Positions 9,221 through 17,140 of a DNA stretch of 54,977 nucleotides are shown here, piece by piece. Made by a program: the position numbers and the translations under genes. Where the stretch lies: the IMG/VR virus record IMGVR_UViG_3300001356_000003, positions 1 through 54,977 of that record; one strand, given 5' to 3'. This DNA comes from a virus. The notes below the pieces were generated by a model that was not told where the DNA came from, did not search any database, and saw only the letters and a program-made list of their open reading frames with translations. Within the stretch, counting starts at the first letter, position 1. Every line of letters begins with the position of its first letter.

Positions 9221-9288
9221 TTGCATGGTGCTCTCGATGCAACGGCGTTGCATGCTGCATCCGATGCAACGGTTGCATCGGGGTTGCA
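9221..9288. repeat. TTGCAT/ATGCAA inverted-repeat cluster (operator or origin-like)
   Basis: Six TTGCAT or ATGCAA hexamers occur in 68 bases (starting 9221, 9237, 9248, 9264, 9273, 9283). Four pair into palindromes. The best, 9261-9281, has perfect 10-bp arms CCGATGCAAC and GTTGCATCGG around a single G. The region is non-coding on both strands. It could be a multimeric operator for the structural operon or an iteron-like origin; the sequence alone does not decide. Confidence 0.55.
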
Positions 9289-9354
9289 TTCGCGCACGCG
9301 CGCCCGATGCTTCTCCATGCAGCGGCGCCACGCGCCAGCGTGCAATCCGAGAAC

Positions 9355-10029
9355 TTACCGGATCGACGGGTAGAGCAGATCGAGCACGCTCGCCAGCCCA
9401 CGGACGCTTCCGCTGACACCGACCTCGCTGCCGCCCGACATCCCGACGAAGTCTCCTTCGCCGCGGTTCTTCGCTTCCGCGCCCGGCTCGAACCACCACT
9501 CGCGCTTGTGCGGCGCGACGCGACCGACCGGATGCTTCGTAGTGCCGTCCATGCGGACCCAGTCGTCCTGCTCGTCCTGGAAGGCCATGAAGACGTGCGT
9601 CGGCACGTCGTGCGGGTGCTTGTGCGACGAGCCGATGATCATCGCGGGGATGCCGATCGACATCATCGCGGCGGCGAGCGAGATGCTTGCACCGTCGCAG
9701 TCCGTGCCGATGAAGCAAAGACCTCCCTCGTCCAAGCAGAGCGTCTGTTCCGGAGTTTCCATGAACTCGCCAAGAACTGGGTCAGCAACATACGGCACCT
9801 TCTTGCGGAACGCGTCGAGAACTGCTTGCCCCTTCTGCCGGCGCGACCCCGTCGATACGCCCACCTCGGCGAGTTTCTGCGTTGTCCACGCGCGCAGGCG
9901 CGGAGACATACGACTCTTCCACGCGCGCTCGGCAACCTCCTTGAGTGAGAGAAGCGACCCATCACGACCGGCTGGGTGCGAACGTACGTCCGTCTTCACA
10001 CCTTCTACGGGCTTGTCGATGATGATCAT
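9355..10029 (-). CDS. Transglutaminase-like cysteine protease/peptidase
   Basis: 224 aa from ATG 10029, which forms an ATGA overlap with the TnpB stop; a TTG six bases upstream is the only longer start. Residues about 100-165 show the transglutaminase-core order Cys (GTDCDGAS), His (PTHVFMAF) and Asp (VRMDGTT), the papain-like triad of this superfamily. It has no signal peptide. Bacterial and phage members act as peptidases or crosslink proteins. In this operon it might process or crosslink virion proteins, or act on cell-wall peptides; which is unknown. Confidence 0.7.
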   Translation of the reverse strand: MIIIDKPVEGVKTDVRSHPAGRDGSLLSLKEVAERAWKSRMSPRLRAWTTQKLAEVGVSTGSRRQKGQAVLDAFRKKVPYVADPVLGEFMETPEQTLCLDEGGLCFIGTDCDGASISLAAAMMSIGIPAMIIGSSHKHPHDVPTHVFMAFQDEQDDWVRMDGTTKHPVGRVAPHKREWWFEPGAEAKNRGEGDFVGMSGGSEVGVSGSVRGLASVLDLLYPSIR

Positions 10030-11225
10030 TGGCAAGCTCCAAGAGTGGCCATAAACTCCGGCCCTACCGTTGTAACGGCTTCGGTCAACGACGCCATAAA
10101 CTCCGGCCCTACCGTTGTAACGGCTTCGGTCAACGACCCCGCGCGCAAGCCGCGCGCCAAAACGTTCCGCGCAGCGTTCTCATCTCGATGGAGAATGAGT
10201 CCGCATTGCGGGCATCGGTGCTCACGTTGCGACAAGTCCTTCGGGACTGGTTCACCGCAGCCTGAGCAGTCGATACTGCTACGCCGCGGATCCGTCGCCA
10301 CCACCCACTTGCCGGCACCCTCCGCCTTGCAGTTGAGTGCTTTGATGGCGACGCCCCACGCGGCGTCACGAATGGATTTTGATAAATGTCCGCGCATCAT
10401 GCGGGCGATTTCTAGATTCTCGTGCGCTACGAGGTCGAACCGGTTGAAGATCGCACACGCGAACTTGCGGGCAAAATCCAGACGCTGATTGCGAATGTGC
10501 TCGTAGGTACGAGCAACCAGTGTACGAGCTTGACGTCGACTGTTCGATCCACGTTGCTTGCGAGCGAGCAACTGCTGGCGCCGCGCTAGCGTCTTCTCCG
10601 ACGCGCGGAAGAAGCGCGGATTTTCGACACGCTCACCGTTAGAGAGCGTAGCGAACGCTTCCAGGCCGACATCAATGCCGATAGCCGATCGGACCGCGAT
10701 TTTCGTTGGCGCTTCGCCGAGGTCGCAGACGAACGATACGTACCAGCCGCGCGTACTGCTGCGACCCACCGTGACCTGCTTCATCCGGCCACGCATCTCG
10801 CGGTACTGGTGAAACTTCACCAGGCCTAGTTTTGGTAAGCGTACATGGTCGCCTTCAGCGCGCACCCCGAAAAGCGGAGGCAGAGTAAATGAGTCATAAC
10901 GGTCGCGCGACCGAAAGCGCGGGTATCCTTTTTTTTCACCGCGCTTTACGTGTCGGAAGAACGCCAGAAACGCTCGGTCAAGACGTCGTAGTGCACTGCG
11001 CTGAACCAAGAGTGGGATCATCTCCCATTCTGGATCCGTGGCCCGAAGTTCAGTTAGTTCCTTCTGCTGATCGAAGCGACTGATTCGCACATGCTGTTTG
11101 CTCCACGCATCTCGTCGTTCTTGCAGAGCAGCGTTGTAAAGTGTGCAACTCGCCGTAAGCCATGCTTCAAGCGTCGCTTCCTGCGCTTTCGTTGGACGAA
11201 GTGGGTAACGAAATGCCCGGATCAT
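10026..11225 (-). CDS. tnpB: TnpB (IS200/IS605-family RNA-guided nuclease)
   Basis: 399 aa from ATG 11225. The RuvC-like site is complete: Asp in GIDVGLEAF, Glu in AHENLEIA and Asp in HRDENAARN. A Cys4 zinc ribbon (CSGCG...CPQCG) lies before the last Asp, and the N-terminus has the usual RAFRYPLRPTKAQEA helix-turn-helix start. TnpB proteins are omega-RNA-guided DNA nucleases of transposons. No TnpA transposase is nearby. The start forms ATGA with the LysM gene stop and the stop forms ATGA with the transglutaminase-like start, so it is translationally embedded in the operon. Its C-terminus carries a duplicated 15-residue unit. Confidence 0.93.
   Translation of the reverse strand: MIRAFRYPLRPTKAQEATLEAWLTASCTLYNAALQERRDAWSKQHVRISRFDQQKELTELRATDPEWEMIPLLVQRSALRRLDRAFLAFFRHVKRGEKKGYPRFRSRDRYDSFTLPPLFGVRAEGDHVRLPKLGLVKFHQYREMRGRMKQVTVGRSSTRGWYVSFVCDLGEAPTKIAVRSAIGIDVGLEAFATLSNGERVENPRFFRASEKTLARRQQLLARKQRGSNSRRQARTLVARTYEHIRNQRLDFARKFACAIFNRFDLVAHENLEIARMMRGHLSKSIRDAAWGVAIKALNCKAEGAGKWVVATDPRRSSIDCSGCGEPVPKDLSQREHRCPQCGLILHRDENAARNVLARGLRAGSLTEAVTTVGPEFMASLTEAVTTVGPEFMATLGACQ
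10048..10137. repeat. Perfect 45-bp tandem duplication at the 3' end of tnpB
   Basis: Bases 10048-10092 and 10093-10137 are identical (GCCATAAACTCCGGCC...CAACGAC). The duplication is in frame and repeats SLTEAVTTVGPEFMA in the TnpB C-terminus. In TnpB systems the omega-RNA usually overlaps this 3' part of the gene, so the duplication may alter the guide scaffold or element end. Confidence 0.9.
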
Positions 11226-12310
11226 GCGGGCTCCGGCGCGAAACTCGATCGGCGTGCGGGCTTGCTCGGTCTCGTCGCCACGTACGCGACACCGCCTACG
11301 GCCACCACTCCGAGCACCGTGGCTGCAGCAATCGTCCAAGAGGACCAGCCGCCGCTCTCATCGCTCGGCGGCGTGATCGCTTCCTGCTTCGGCGACGGGA
11401 TCGGTGGGGGTGGTTTCGGTGCGGGCATCGGGCGTTGACCCGCACCGCACGCCGACGGGGCCTGGCCGACCACCTGCGCGAGCGCCACCGTCGTGGCCAC
11501 TTCGTAGGTGCCCGTACCGACGGGGACCTTCGGAGACTGCGAAGCGTTCCACGCCAACTTGAAGCGGTGCACCGCGGCATTGACCGGAGTCCCGGGATGG
11601 GTGACCGAAGTGCAATAATTCGGGTCGGCCGAGAGGGCGGCCACCGCGGCTTTCGCGGCCGCTTGCAAACTGCTCGGCACAGGAGACGCAGACGGGGCAT
11701 GCGCCTGGATCGCCAGGTGCGCGTTGCCGAGTGCGGTCGAGAGGGCGTTCTGGATGTCGAGTCGCGCGCGGGTGACGGTGGCTCTGTCGTTCGCTGCGAC
11801 GGCGGCTGCGAGGTCGCGATTGCGTTGCCAGGCCCACTGCGTCGCGTCCTGGACGGCCTTCGCCTTGGCGGCGGCATCCGCCGACGTCGAACCGACTGCT
11901 TCCTTCACCGCTGCGTCGATCTTCGCGCCCGCGTCGCCCACGGCTTGAGTGAACGCGGTGTCACCGAGCGCCGCGAGCTGGGCGACCGCGGGCACGGCCA
12001 CGTCGAGCTCGGGGGATCCGTCGAGCATACCACTGAGCGACCCCCGCGTGACTCCGTCGTGGTGGGGGAGGATCTTGTAGTAGGTCGGCGGCAGGCTCTC
12101 GCGAGCCGGGTGGAACCACTCGTCGGGCAACAGCAAAGTCTCGCCGACGCGGAGCTCTTTGAAAGTGACGTAACCGTTTGGATGAACAATCGTTGGCTTG
12201 TGGACGTTCACGCGTCCAAGCTCGATCGAGCACTTCGGGCACCCGGCCATAAAATCCTTCGCCGCGATGCTCGCCGGTGAGTCGCCATGTTGTACGACGT
12301 ACGTCCTCAC
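11222..12310 (-). CDS. LysM-domain protein with C-terminal membrane anchor
   Basis: 362 aa from GTG 12310. Residues 1-65 are a LysM-like module (TYVVQHGDSPASIAA ... LRVGETLLLPDEW), a fold that binds GlcNAc-containing glycans such as peptidoglycan. A long Ala-rich helical middle (about 90-270) is followed by a Pro-rich linker (KPPPPIPSPK), a single transmembrane helix (WTIAAATVLGVVAVGGVAYV) and a basic tail. There is no signal peptide. The same tail-anchor layout recurs in the transglycosylase and peptidoglycan-binding proteins of this operon. Inferred role: attaching a membrane-bearing particle or complex to the cell wall. Confidence 0.8.
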   Translation of the reverse strand: MRTYVVQHGDSPASIAAKDFMAGCPKCSIELGRVNVHKPTIVHPNGYVTFKELRVGETLLLPDEWFHPARESLPPTYYKILPHHDGVTRGSLSGMLDGSPELDVAVPAVAQLAALGDTAFTQAVGDAGAKIDAAVKEAVGSTSADAAAKAKAVQDATQWAWQRNRDLAAAVAANDRATVTRARLDIQNALSTALGNAHLAIQAHAPSASPVPSSLQAAAKAAVAALSADPNYCTSVTHPGTPVNAAVHRFKLAWNASQSPKVPVGTGTYEVATTVALAQVVGQAPSACGAGQRPMPAPKPPPPIPSPKQEAITPPSDESGGWSSWTIAAATVLGVVAVGGVAYVATRPSKPARRSSFAPEPA

Positions 12311-12416
12311 AGCTCGTAGCCTACGCGCGACCCATCGGAGCGTCTAGCCTTCGTCCATCCTGCGCTCGTCGCGCCCTCGCTGCGTACGGCGGACGACGGT
12401 GGTTCATGGGAAGGAG

Positions 12417-12593
12417 CTACTCCGGCTTCGGTTGCAGCGCCACCGGGTCGCCGACCATCTTGATGCCCTCGGCCACGATCGCCGTCTTCGCCATCGGATC
12501 CTTGAGGAGCTTCTCGAGCCTCTTTGCCCAGTCGACCGCCTGCTGCGAGCCAGTCGCGTCGACGGAGACCTTCATAAAGATCGTGAACCGCAT
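12417..12593 (-). CDS. Small hypothetical protein, 58 aa
   Basis: Starts at ATG 12593 in a TGATG overlap with the preceding zinc-ribbon gene. MRFTIFMKVSVDATG begins like a beta-strand; the rest is charged helix (WAKRLEKLLKDP). No family recognised. The 106 bases between its stop and the LysM start hold no convincing gene. Confidence 0.55.
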   Translation of the reverse strand: MRFTIFMKVSVDATGSQQAVDWAKRLEKLLKDPMAKTAIVAEGIKMVGDPVALQPKPE

Positions 12594-13261
12594 CACGCCC
12601 CCTCGTTGGGAGGTGGCGATCCACCCATCCCAGGCCCTGGCGTGCGAATCGGCGGCGGTGTGACGATCGGCGGCTGCTCTCTCTCGTGACAGAGCGTGTG
12701 CCCGCAGTACCGGCAGACGGTGCGCTGCAACCCATTGAACGTCGCGCACTGGCAGCAACCGACCCCCTCCTCGGTCTGCCGAGTCCCCTCGATGGGGAAG
12801 CATCGCTCGATTCCATTGGTGCCACCGGAGCGGATGCCCTGCACGTTGCCTGGACTGGCCGGACCGTTCGCGCCAGGAGTCCCGTACGGCACTGCCCCAG
12901 GCCCGTAGGGACCTGGGGGTGCCCCAGGCCCGTAGGGACCTGGGGGTGCCCCAGGCCCGTAGGGACCTGGGGGTGGGTACCCAAACCCAATGGGTGCCAT
13001 CCCCGGACCGAATCCCGGTCCGTACCCAGGCGGGTGCGTGGGAACCGGACCGCGCTTGCGTTGCTGCTGCTGCTGCATCACCACCCGGCTGCCAGCCTGC
13101 ATGCCTTGCTGGAACAGGTTCATCGCGAACGCGGCGGCCTGCGGGTCGGTAAGCGCGCCCTCCATGCTACGCCACGCGGCACCGAGTACTTTCAGGAGCA
13201 CGTCGGCCGCGTACTCCTTCAGCTCGTCGTCGGTCACCTCCATATTTACGCTGAACTTCAC
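12593..13261 (-). CDS. Gly/Pro-rich linker protein with zinc-ribbon tail
   Basis: 222 aa from GTG 13261 (GTGA overlap with the upstream gene). The N-terminus is an acidic helical domain (VTDDELKEYAADVLLKVLG, residues 8-26). A Gln run and a Gly/Pro/Tyr-rich spacer with three GPYGPGAPP units follow. The C-terminal domain has Cys pairs CCQC and CRYC spaced like a zinc ribbon, then Pro-rich sequence. The spacer is encoded by a perfect 27-bp tandem repeat. Function unknown; the build suggests a flexible scaffold or adaptor. Confidence 0.6.
   Translation of the reverse strand: MKFSVNMEVTDDELKEYAADVLLKVLGAAWRSMEGALTDPQAAAFAMNLFQQGMQAGSRVVMQQQQQRKRGPVPTHPPGYGPGFGPGMAPIGFGYPPPGPYGPGAPPGPYGPGAPPGPYGPGAVPYGTPGANGPASPGNVQGIRSGGTNGIERCFPIEGTRQTEEGVGCCQCATFNGLQRTVCRYCGHTLCHEREQPPIVTPPPIRTPGPGMGGSPPPNEGA
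12894..12974. repeat. Three perfect 27-bp tandem repeats
   Basis: The unit begins GCCCCAGGCCCGTAGGGACC and repeats at 12894, 12921 and 12948. It encodes the GPYGPGAPP spacer of the 222-aa protein. Perfect identity suggests recent expansion or slippage. Confidence 0.9.
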
Positions 13262-15111
13262 CGCGGCATCCCCCACGCCCGCTTCGGCGGTGCGGCTGCG
13301 GGCGGCGGTTCTGCGATCGGTGGCGGCATCTCGGCCGGCGGTTCGGGCAACGCCTCCTGCGCAGACGATGGGATCTGGTCGACCGGGACCGCGACGAAGC
13401 CCTCCGGCGGTTCGTAGCCGGGTCCTACCCTGACGTAGCCGGGCGGCAACTGCTGCTGCTCTTGCCGTTTCTCGTTGGCCTTGCGGATCTCCGCCCGCTG
13501 CTCGCCGACCCACTTGAGGATGTCGGGCAGATTGGCCATGAACGTCTCGACGCCGCGCAGGCTTCCGTCCTCCCGGTTGATGACCCCCTTGGCCGGCCCC
13601 ATGTCGATGACGCGGACGGGGCTGTCGTCGTCCTCGGGCGGTGGCGGTTCGGCGGCTGCGCCACCGAACCCGAATTCGCGCGCGACTTCGATCGTGTCGC
13701 GGAAGACACTGGCCGCTTCGCGGAGCTGCTGGGATGGCGTCTGCGGGCGCGCGGGCGGTGAATAGGGCGATCGGGGATCGTACGGCGGCGCATTCGGGTC
13801 GCGCGGATCGGACGGACCCGGGTAGCGCGGCCGGTAGTACGGTCCGCCCGCGGGCGATGCGCCGGCTCCGCGCTGGGCCGTCTGCATCATCGTCAGCATC
13901 ATCTCGAACATCTGCTTCTGCATCGTCAGCATCGCCGTGGTCGGGTCCGTCGCTGGCGGTGGAGCGACGAACACCGGCGGCGTCGCGGGATGCGCCGGTC
14001 GCGCGTGCCCGGCCGCTGTCGCCTGCATCGCTTGCATCATCTCGAACAGTTGCTTCTGCATCGCGAGCATCGCCGCCGCCGGGTCGGGCGGGGCGGTCGC
14101 CGGTGGCGGCGGAGCCATCGGTTGGGGCGGCGGCGGTGGCGGCGGCGCGTGCCCGGCGGCCGTCGCCTGCATTGCTTGCATCATCTCGAACAGTTGCTTC
14201 TGCATCGCGAGCAGCGGGGTCGCCTGATCGACCGGTGCCTGGGGAGGAGCTGCAGGCGGCATGGGCGGCGGAGCGGTCACGGGCTTCGGAGCCATCGCCT
14301 GCATCATCTCGAAGAGCTGGCGCTGCATGGTGAGCAGCGTGTTCGCGTCGAACGGCGCGCCGGCTATAGGAGCGGCAGGAGGCATCGGGGGCGCCGCGTA
14401 CGCCGTGGGCATCTGCGCGTACGGCGGCGCGTACGGCGGTGGATAGGGCTGGGGCACAGCAGGAGCGCCGGGCGGCAAGGGGTCGCCCAGCGTGCTCGGC
14501 ATCGAGACTTGCCCCCCGTTGCCGTGGCCGGCCCCGTCGCGGAAGGTGACCTCGTAGGTGGTCTCTCCCGCTCGGCCGTGCAAGAGTTTGATCGCGTCGT
14601 ACAGCTCGTTGGCCGTGCGCGGGCGGCTGGTGATCATCCACTGCGCCGGCGTGCCGGTCTTTCTCTCGACGGCAATGGTCTGCGCTGCTGCCGGGAAGAG
14701 CCGGATCGTCTCTTCGAACGCGAGCAGGATGTTGCCGTCGGCGGCGTGCGACGCGGGCGGGATAGCCAGAGCGGGCGGCGGACCGGCAGCGGGCGGAGCG
14801 GGTGTGTTCATGGGGAGGATCGGGTCGGGAGAGGGTGGCGGCGCGGGGGGCGGTGCACGACGACGGCGAGGCGGTGGAGCGGCGTTGTTGGGGGCGTCGA
14901 GGCGGCGGCGAGGTCGCCGATCGGGAGGTGCTGGAGGTCGGTTGGCGGGCTCGCCGGAGTCGTTCGTCGGCGGATCGGGTCGGCGACGAGGAAGTCGCAC
15001 CAGCCTCTGATCGGTCGTGGACGTGACGGCGTCATCTTCCGTCTCGTCCGGGTCCTCTTCCTCCTCCTCTTCTTCAGGATTGTCTTCGTCGCGATCGTCC
15101 GGCGGCGGCAT
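13258..15111 (-). CDS. Proline-rich scaffold-like protein with four MQ-x-QLFEMM repeats
   Basis: 617 aa. An acidic N-terminus (poly-Glu/Asp, about 8-27) leads into a basic Pro-rich segment (about 40-95) and a small globular region (about 120-200). Four copies of a Met-rich amphipathic helix, MQKQLFEMMQAM-type, lie near residues 260, 300, 350 and 395, separated by long Pro/Ala linkers. A helical C-terminal domain follows (TFMANLPDILKWVGEQRAE, about 525-550) and the protein ends Pro-rich. No catalytic motif. Repeated short helices on flexible linkers suggest multivalent binding of one partner, such as a scaffold for assembly. No family recognised. Confidence 0.6.
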   Translation of the reverse strand: MPPPDDRDEDNPEEEEEEEDPDETEDDAVTSTTDQRLVRLPRRRPDPPTNDSGEPANRPPAPPDRRPRRRLDAPNNAAPPPRRRRAPPPAPPPSPDPILPMNTPAPPAAGPPPALAIPPASHAADGNILLAFEETIRLFPAAAQTIAVERKTGTPAQWMITSRPRTANELYDAIKLLHGRAGETTYEVTFRDGAGHGNGGQVSMPSTLGDPLPPGAPAVPQPYPPPYAPPYAQMPTAYAAPPMPPAAPIAGAPFDANTLLTMQRQLFEMMQAMAPKPVTAPPPMPPAAPPQAPVDQATPLLAMQKQLFEMMQAMQATAAGHAPPPPPPPQPMAPPPPATAPPDPAAAMLAMQKQLFEMMQAMQATAAGHARPAHPATPPVFVAPPPATDPTTAMLTMQKQMFEMMLTMMQTAQRGAGASPAGGPYYRPRYPGPSDPRDPNAPPYDPRSPYSPPARPQTPSQQLREAASVFRDTIEVAREFGFGGAAAEPPPPEDDDSPVRVIDMGPAKGVINREDGSLRGVETFMANLPDILKWVGEQRAEIRKANEKRQEQQQLPPGYVRVGPGYEPPEGFVAVPVDQIPSSAQEALPEPPAEMPPPIAEPPPAAAPPKRAWGMPR

Positions 15112-15120
15112 GGTGGGCCC

Positions 15121-15564
15121 CTACGTCGTTGCGCTCGGACCGTTGGTGCCTGGGGTCGGTGCGGGCTCCGGCTCCGGCTCCGGCTCCGGTTCCTCCGGTT
15201 CCGGCTCATCTTCGTCTTCCTCGGCGATCGTAATGAACTCGACGAAGGTGTCCTCGCTCATGGCCTCGTCGAAGAATCGAATGCAGCGTTCCGGAATGAC
15301 CGTGCGCACGAACATCTTGCCGTCGCTCGAGTACACCTCAATCCCGCCGTCTTCGCGGGAGTACATCCGCACGATCTTGGCCTCGGTCGCGAGCGGGTGC
15401 GGATGGTTCAGGATCCACACCGTGAGCTCTTTGTCTCCATCCGCGGTGAGCGAAGCGGTGACCAACCGGACCAGCGCCGTCGCGTCCGGGCTCGGTTGCG
15501 GCAAGAGACGTTCGACCGGGAGGATGGACGGACCGACATCGCGGGGGAGGTTGCTAGGCGGCAT
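15121..15564 (-). CDS. Hypothetical protein with acidic EPEP tail, 147 aa
   Basis: A compact alpha/beta domain (about 25-110; ELTVWILNHPHPL, KMFVRTVIPERCIRFFDE) is followed by a tail of alternating Glu and Pro (DEDEPEPEEPEPEPEPEPAP). No family recognised. It lies ten bases upstream of the proline-rich repeat protein in the same operon and probably works with it. Confidence 0.5.
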   Translation of the reverse strand: MPPSNLPRDVGPSILPVERLLPQPSPDATALVRLVTASLTADGDKELTVWILNHPHPLATEAKIVRMYSREDGGIEVYSSDGKMFVRTVIPERCIRFFDEAMSEDTFVEFITIAEEDEDEPEPEEPEPEPEPEPAPTPGTNGPSATT

Positions 15565-15603
15565 GGAAAGTTTGGCTCCGTGGGAAATGGGTGCAGACGA
15601 ACT

Positions 15604-16302
15604 TCACAAATCCTCGGGTGGTTGCAGAAGACCCGCCTCAACAAAACTGAAGTACGACGGTTTCTCTACAGTCCCACCCACGATGATGTGGTCCATCAGG
15701 TGGACGTTGATGACCTCGCACGCGTCTGCGAACGCCTCGGTCGTCTCCTTGTCCGCGTCGCTCGGCTCGGCCGGCACCCCAGAGGGGTGGCAGTGGCAGA
15801 GGATGATGGCGTGCGCACCGTCAATAAGTGCTGCCTGCAGCGTCGGCACCATTGGCGCCATCACGGCGGACGGTTCCCCTCGACCGGTCTCGGCGATGCT
15901 CTTCATCCTCAGATGCAGATCGAGGGTGACGATCCCGAAGACCTCGTTGACCTCGTCACCGATGGCCTCGCGGATTAGCTTGAACGCTTTTTTCGGATCA
16001 TCGAGCGGTCCGATCGAGTCGGCGAGTGCGTTGCAGGCCGCGAACCGCTCTTGGTCCTTCTGGACCGTCAGAAACGGGCGGCACTTCGATCCGTTGCCGG
16101 CTCCAAGGACCACCGGGTCGGCTCCCGCGTCCGCGAGTGCAACCTCGTGGGCGTCGTCCTTCATCCGGGGACGCCGGCCAGTTCGTTGACTGGATCGCAC
16201 CGCGCGCTCGGCGAGGGTTCGCGCCAACGCCGGCTCGTGGCAGGCGCACCCGCGCCGCAGGCGGCTGATCGCCGACGGGTCGTACGCGCTCCGGGTAATC
16301 AT
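15604..16302 (-). CDS. radC: RadC/JAB (MPN) domain protein
   Basis: 232 aa from ATG 16302, which has a strong AGGGGA site; GTG 16314 would give a GTGA overlap instead. The C-terminal half has the RadC-type JAB metalloprotease-like signature HCHPSG followed by PSDADKETT (His-x-His ... Ser/Asp zinc ligands), with VFGIVTLDLHLR before it. RadC proteins are common on phages and plasmids; their biochemical role is unsettled. The unusual N-terminal 80 residues, rich in Arg and Cys (RLRRGCACH), are not part of standard RadC. Its place inside a putative virion operon is unusual. Confidence 0.85.
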   Translation of the reverse strand: MITRSAYDPSAISRLRRGCACHEPALARTLAERAVRSSQRTGRRPRMKDDAHEVALADAGADPVVLGAGNGSKCRPFLTVQKDQERFAACNALADSIGPLDDPKKAFKLIREAIGDEVNEVFGIVTLDLHLRMKSIAETGRGEPSAVMAPMVPTLQAALIDGAHAIILCHCHPSGVPAEPSDADKETTEAFADACEVINVHLMDHIIVGGTVEKPSYFSFVEAGLLQPPEDL

Positions 16303-16310
16303 GGGTCCCC

Positions 16311-16694
16311 TCACGCCGCCGCTGCCGCGCGCTCGACGACAATTCCGAGCGACGGCGCCGCCCGCGGGTCGTCGAACGGCACGTACGCCTTGCCGTTCTC
16401 GGTCTGCACGTAGAAATCGTCGAGGCTGGTCCAGTCTCGGACGATGAGCACAACGTCGTCCTCTTCGACGAACGGTCGAACCGAGGTTCCTCCGTCCATC
16501 TGGATGATGTGGATCTTCCTTGGCAGCACCACGTCGCCCGCCCGCAGCCCTCTCTCCTCAAAATCAGAACCGACGGCGTCGAGCAGCATGAATTTCGTCG
16601 TCTCCTTCGTCTCGTCCGTCCGCACGATGGACGAGGAGGGGGGCCGGACGACGATGCGGCCGATCGCCTGACCGCGTCGGGGTTCGAACTTCAT
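16311..16694 (-). CDS. GroES-like co-chaperonin-fold protein
   Basis: 127 aa, ATGA overlap with the upstream gene. The pattern GRIVVRPP, then AVGSDFEERGLRAGDVVLP, then VEEDDVVLIVRD follows the GroES order: first strand, AVG...VGD-V turn, and a closing EE-hhh strand. A Thr/Glu-rich stretch (SSIVRTDETKETTK) sits where the mobile loop that contacts GroEL would be. Phages such as T4 encode substitute co-chaperonins (gp31) for capsid folding, so this location fits. Similarity is by pattern only and the C-terminal 25 residues are extra. Confidence 0.5.
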   Translation of the reverse strand: MKFEPRRGQAIGRIVVRPPSSSIVRTDETKETTKFMLLDAVGSDFEERGLRAGDVVLPRKIHIIQMDGGTSVRPFVEEDDVVLIVRDWTSLDDFYVQTENGKAYVPFDDPRAAPSLGIVVERAAAAA

Positions 16695-17140
16695 GGGGCT
16701 TTCTCCTTGAGCTTTGGGGTGGGGTCGTCGAAAGGCGGCATCGTCACCGCGGCGCCGCGCAGGGTTTCGAGCTCCGCCTGGCATGCCGCGAGATCCGCGA
16801 CGATGGCCGAGAAGGTTTCCCGGCTCGGCGCCGTGTACGGCTGCGCGAGCTTGGAGGCGACGGGCGGTGCCAACTGGTGGGCGGCGCTGAGGATCACGAG
16901 CGCCGACATCCGGATCTCGCGATCGGGGCAGTCGGGCAGGCAGGACTCGGTCTCGACCGATTCGGCGGGGCAGCCCGTCATGTGCGCGCAGCGCGCGAGG
17001 ATCTCGGCCGCTTGCTTGCCGGCAATCTCCAGGGCGACCTTGCTCTTCCAGAGCGCGAGCTTCTGGCCGAACCAGACCCGATTGTCGACGGTGGTGCGCG
17101 GTTCAGGGCCGAACCCCATCATGTGCTGCGAACGGTTCAT
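16691..17140 (-). CDS. Hypothetical protein, 149 aa
   Basis: ATG 17140 forms ATGA with the RHH gene stop, which is why the longer in-frame start is rejected. Mostly helical, with a Cys cluster (CAHMTGCP ... CLPDCPD) in the middle and a Pro-rich C-terminus. No family recognised. It is the second gene of the minus-strand operon. Confidence 0.5.
   Translation of the reverse strand: MNRSQHMMGFGPEPRTTVDNRVWFGQKLALWKSKVALEIAGKQAAEILARCAHMTGCPAESVETESCLPDCPDREIRMSALVILSAAHQLAPPVASKLAQPYTAPSRETFSAIVADLAACQAELETLRGAAVTMPPFDDPTPKLKEKAP

Noticed and set aside
8885-9373. Plus-strand 162-codon frame across the regulatory gap
   Set aside because: It runs through the palindromes and promoter of the opposite operon, has no ribosome site and no protein-like composition.
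10026-11225. Complete IS605 transposon
   Set aside because: No TnpA and no clear left and right ends; only the TnpB gene is supported.
12307-12990. Minus-strand frame ending in a GTGA overlap with the LysM start
   Set aside because: The overlap is attractive, but between the 58-aa gene and the LysM gene this frame has no start codon, and further upstream it is a shadow of the Gly/Pro-rich gene.
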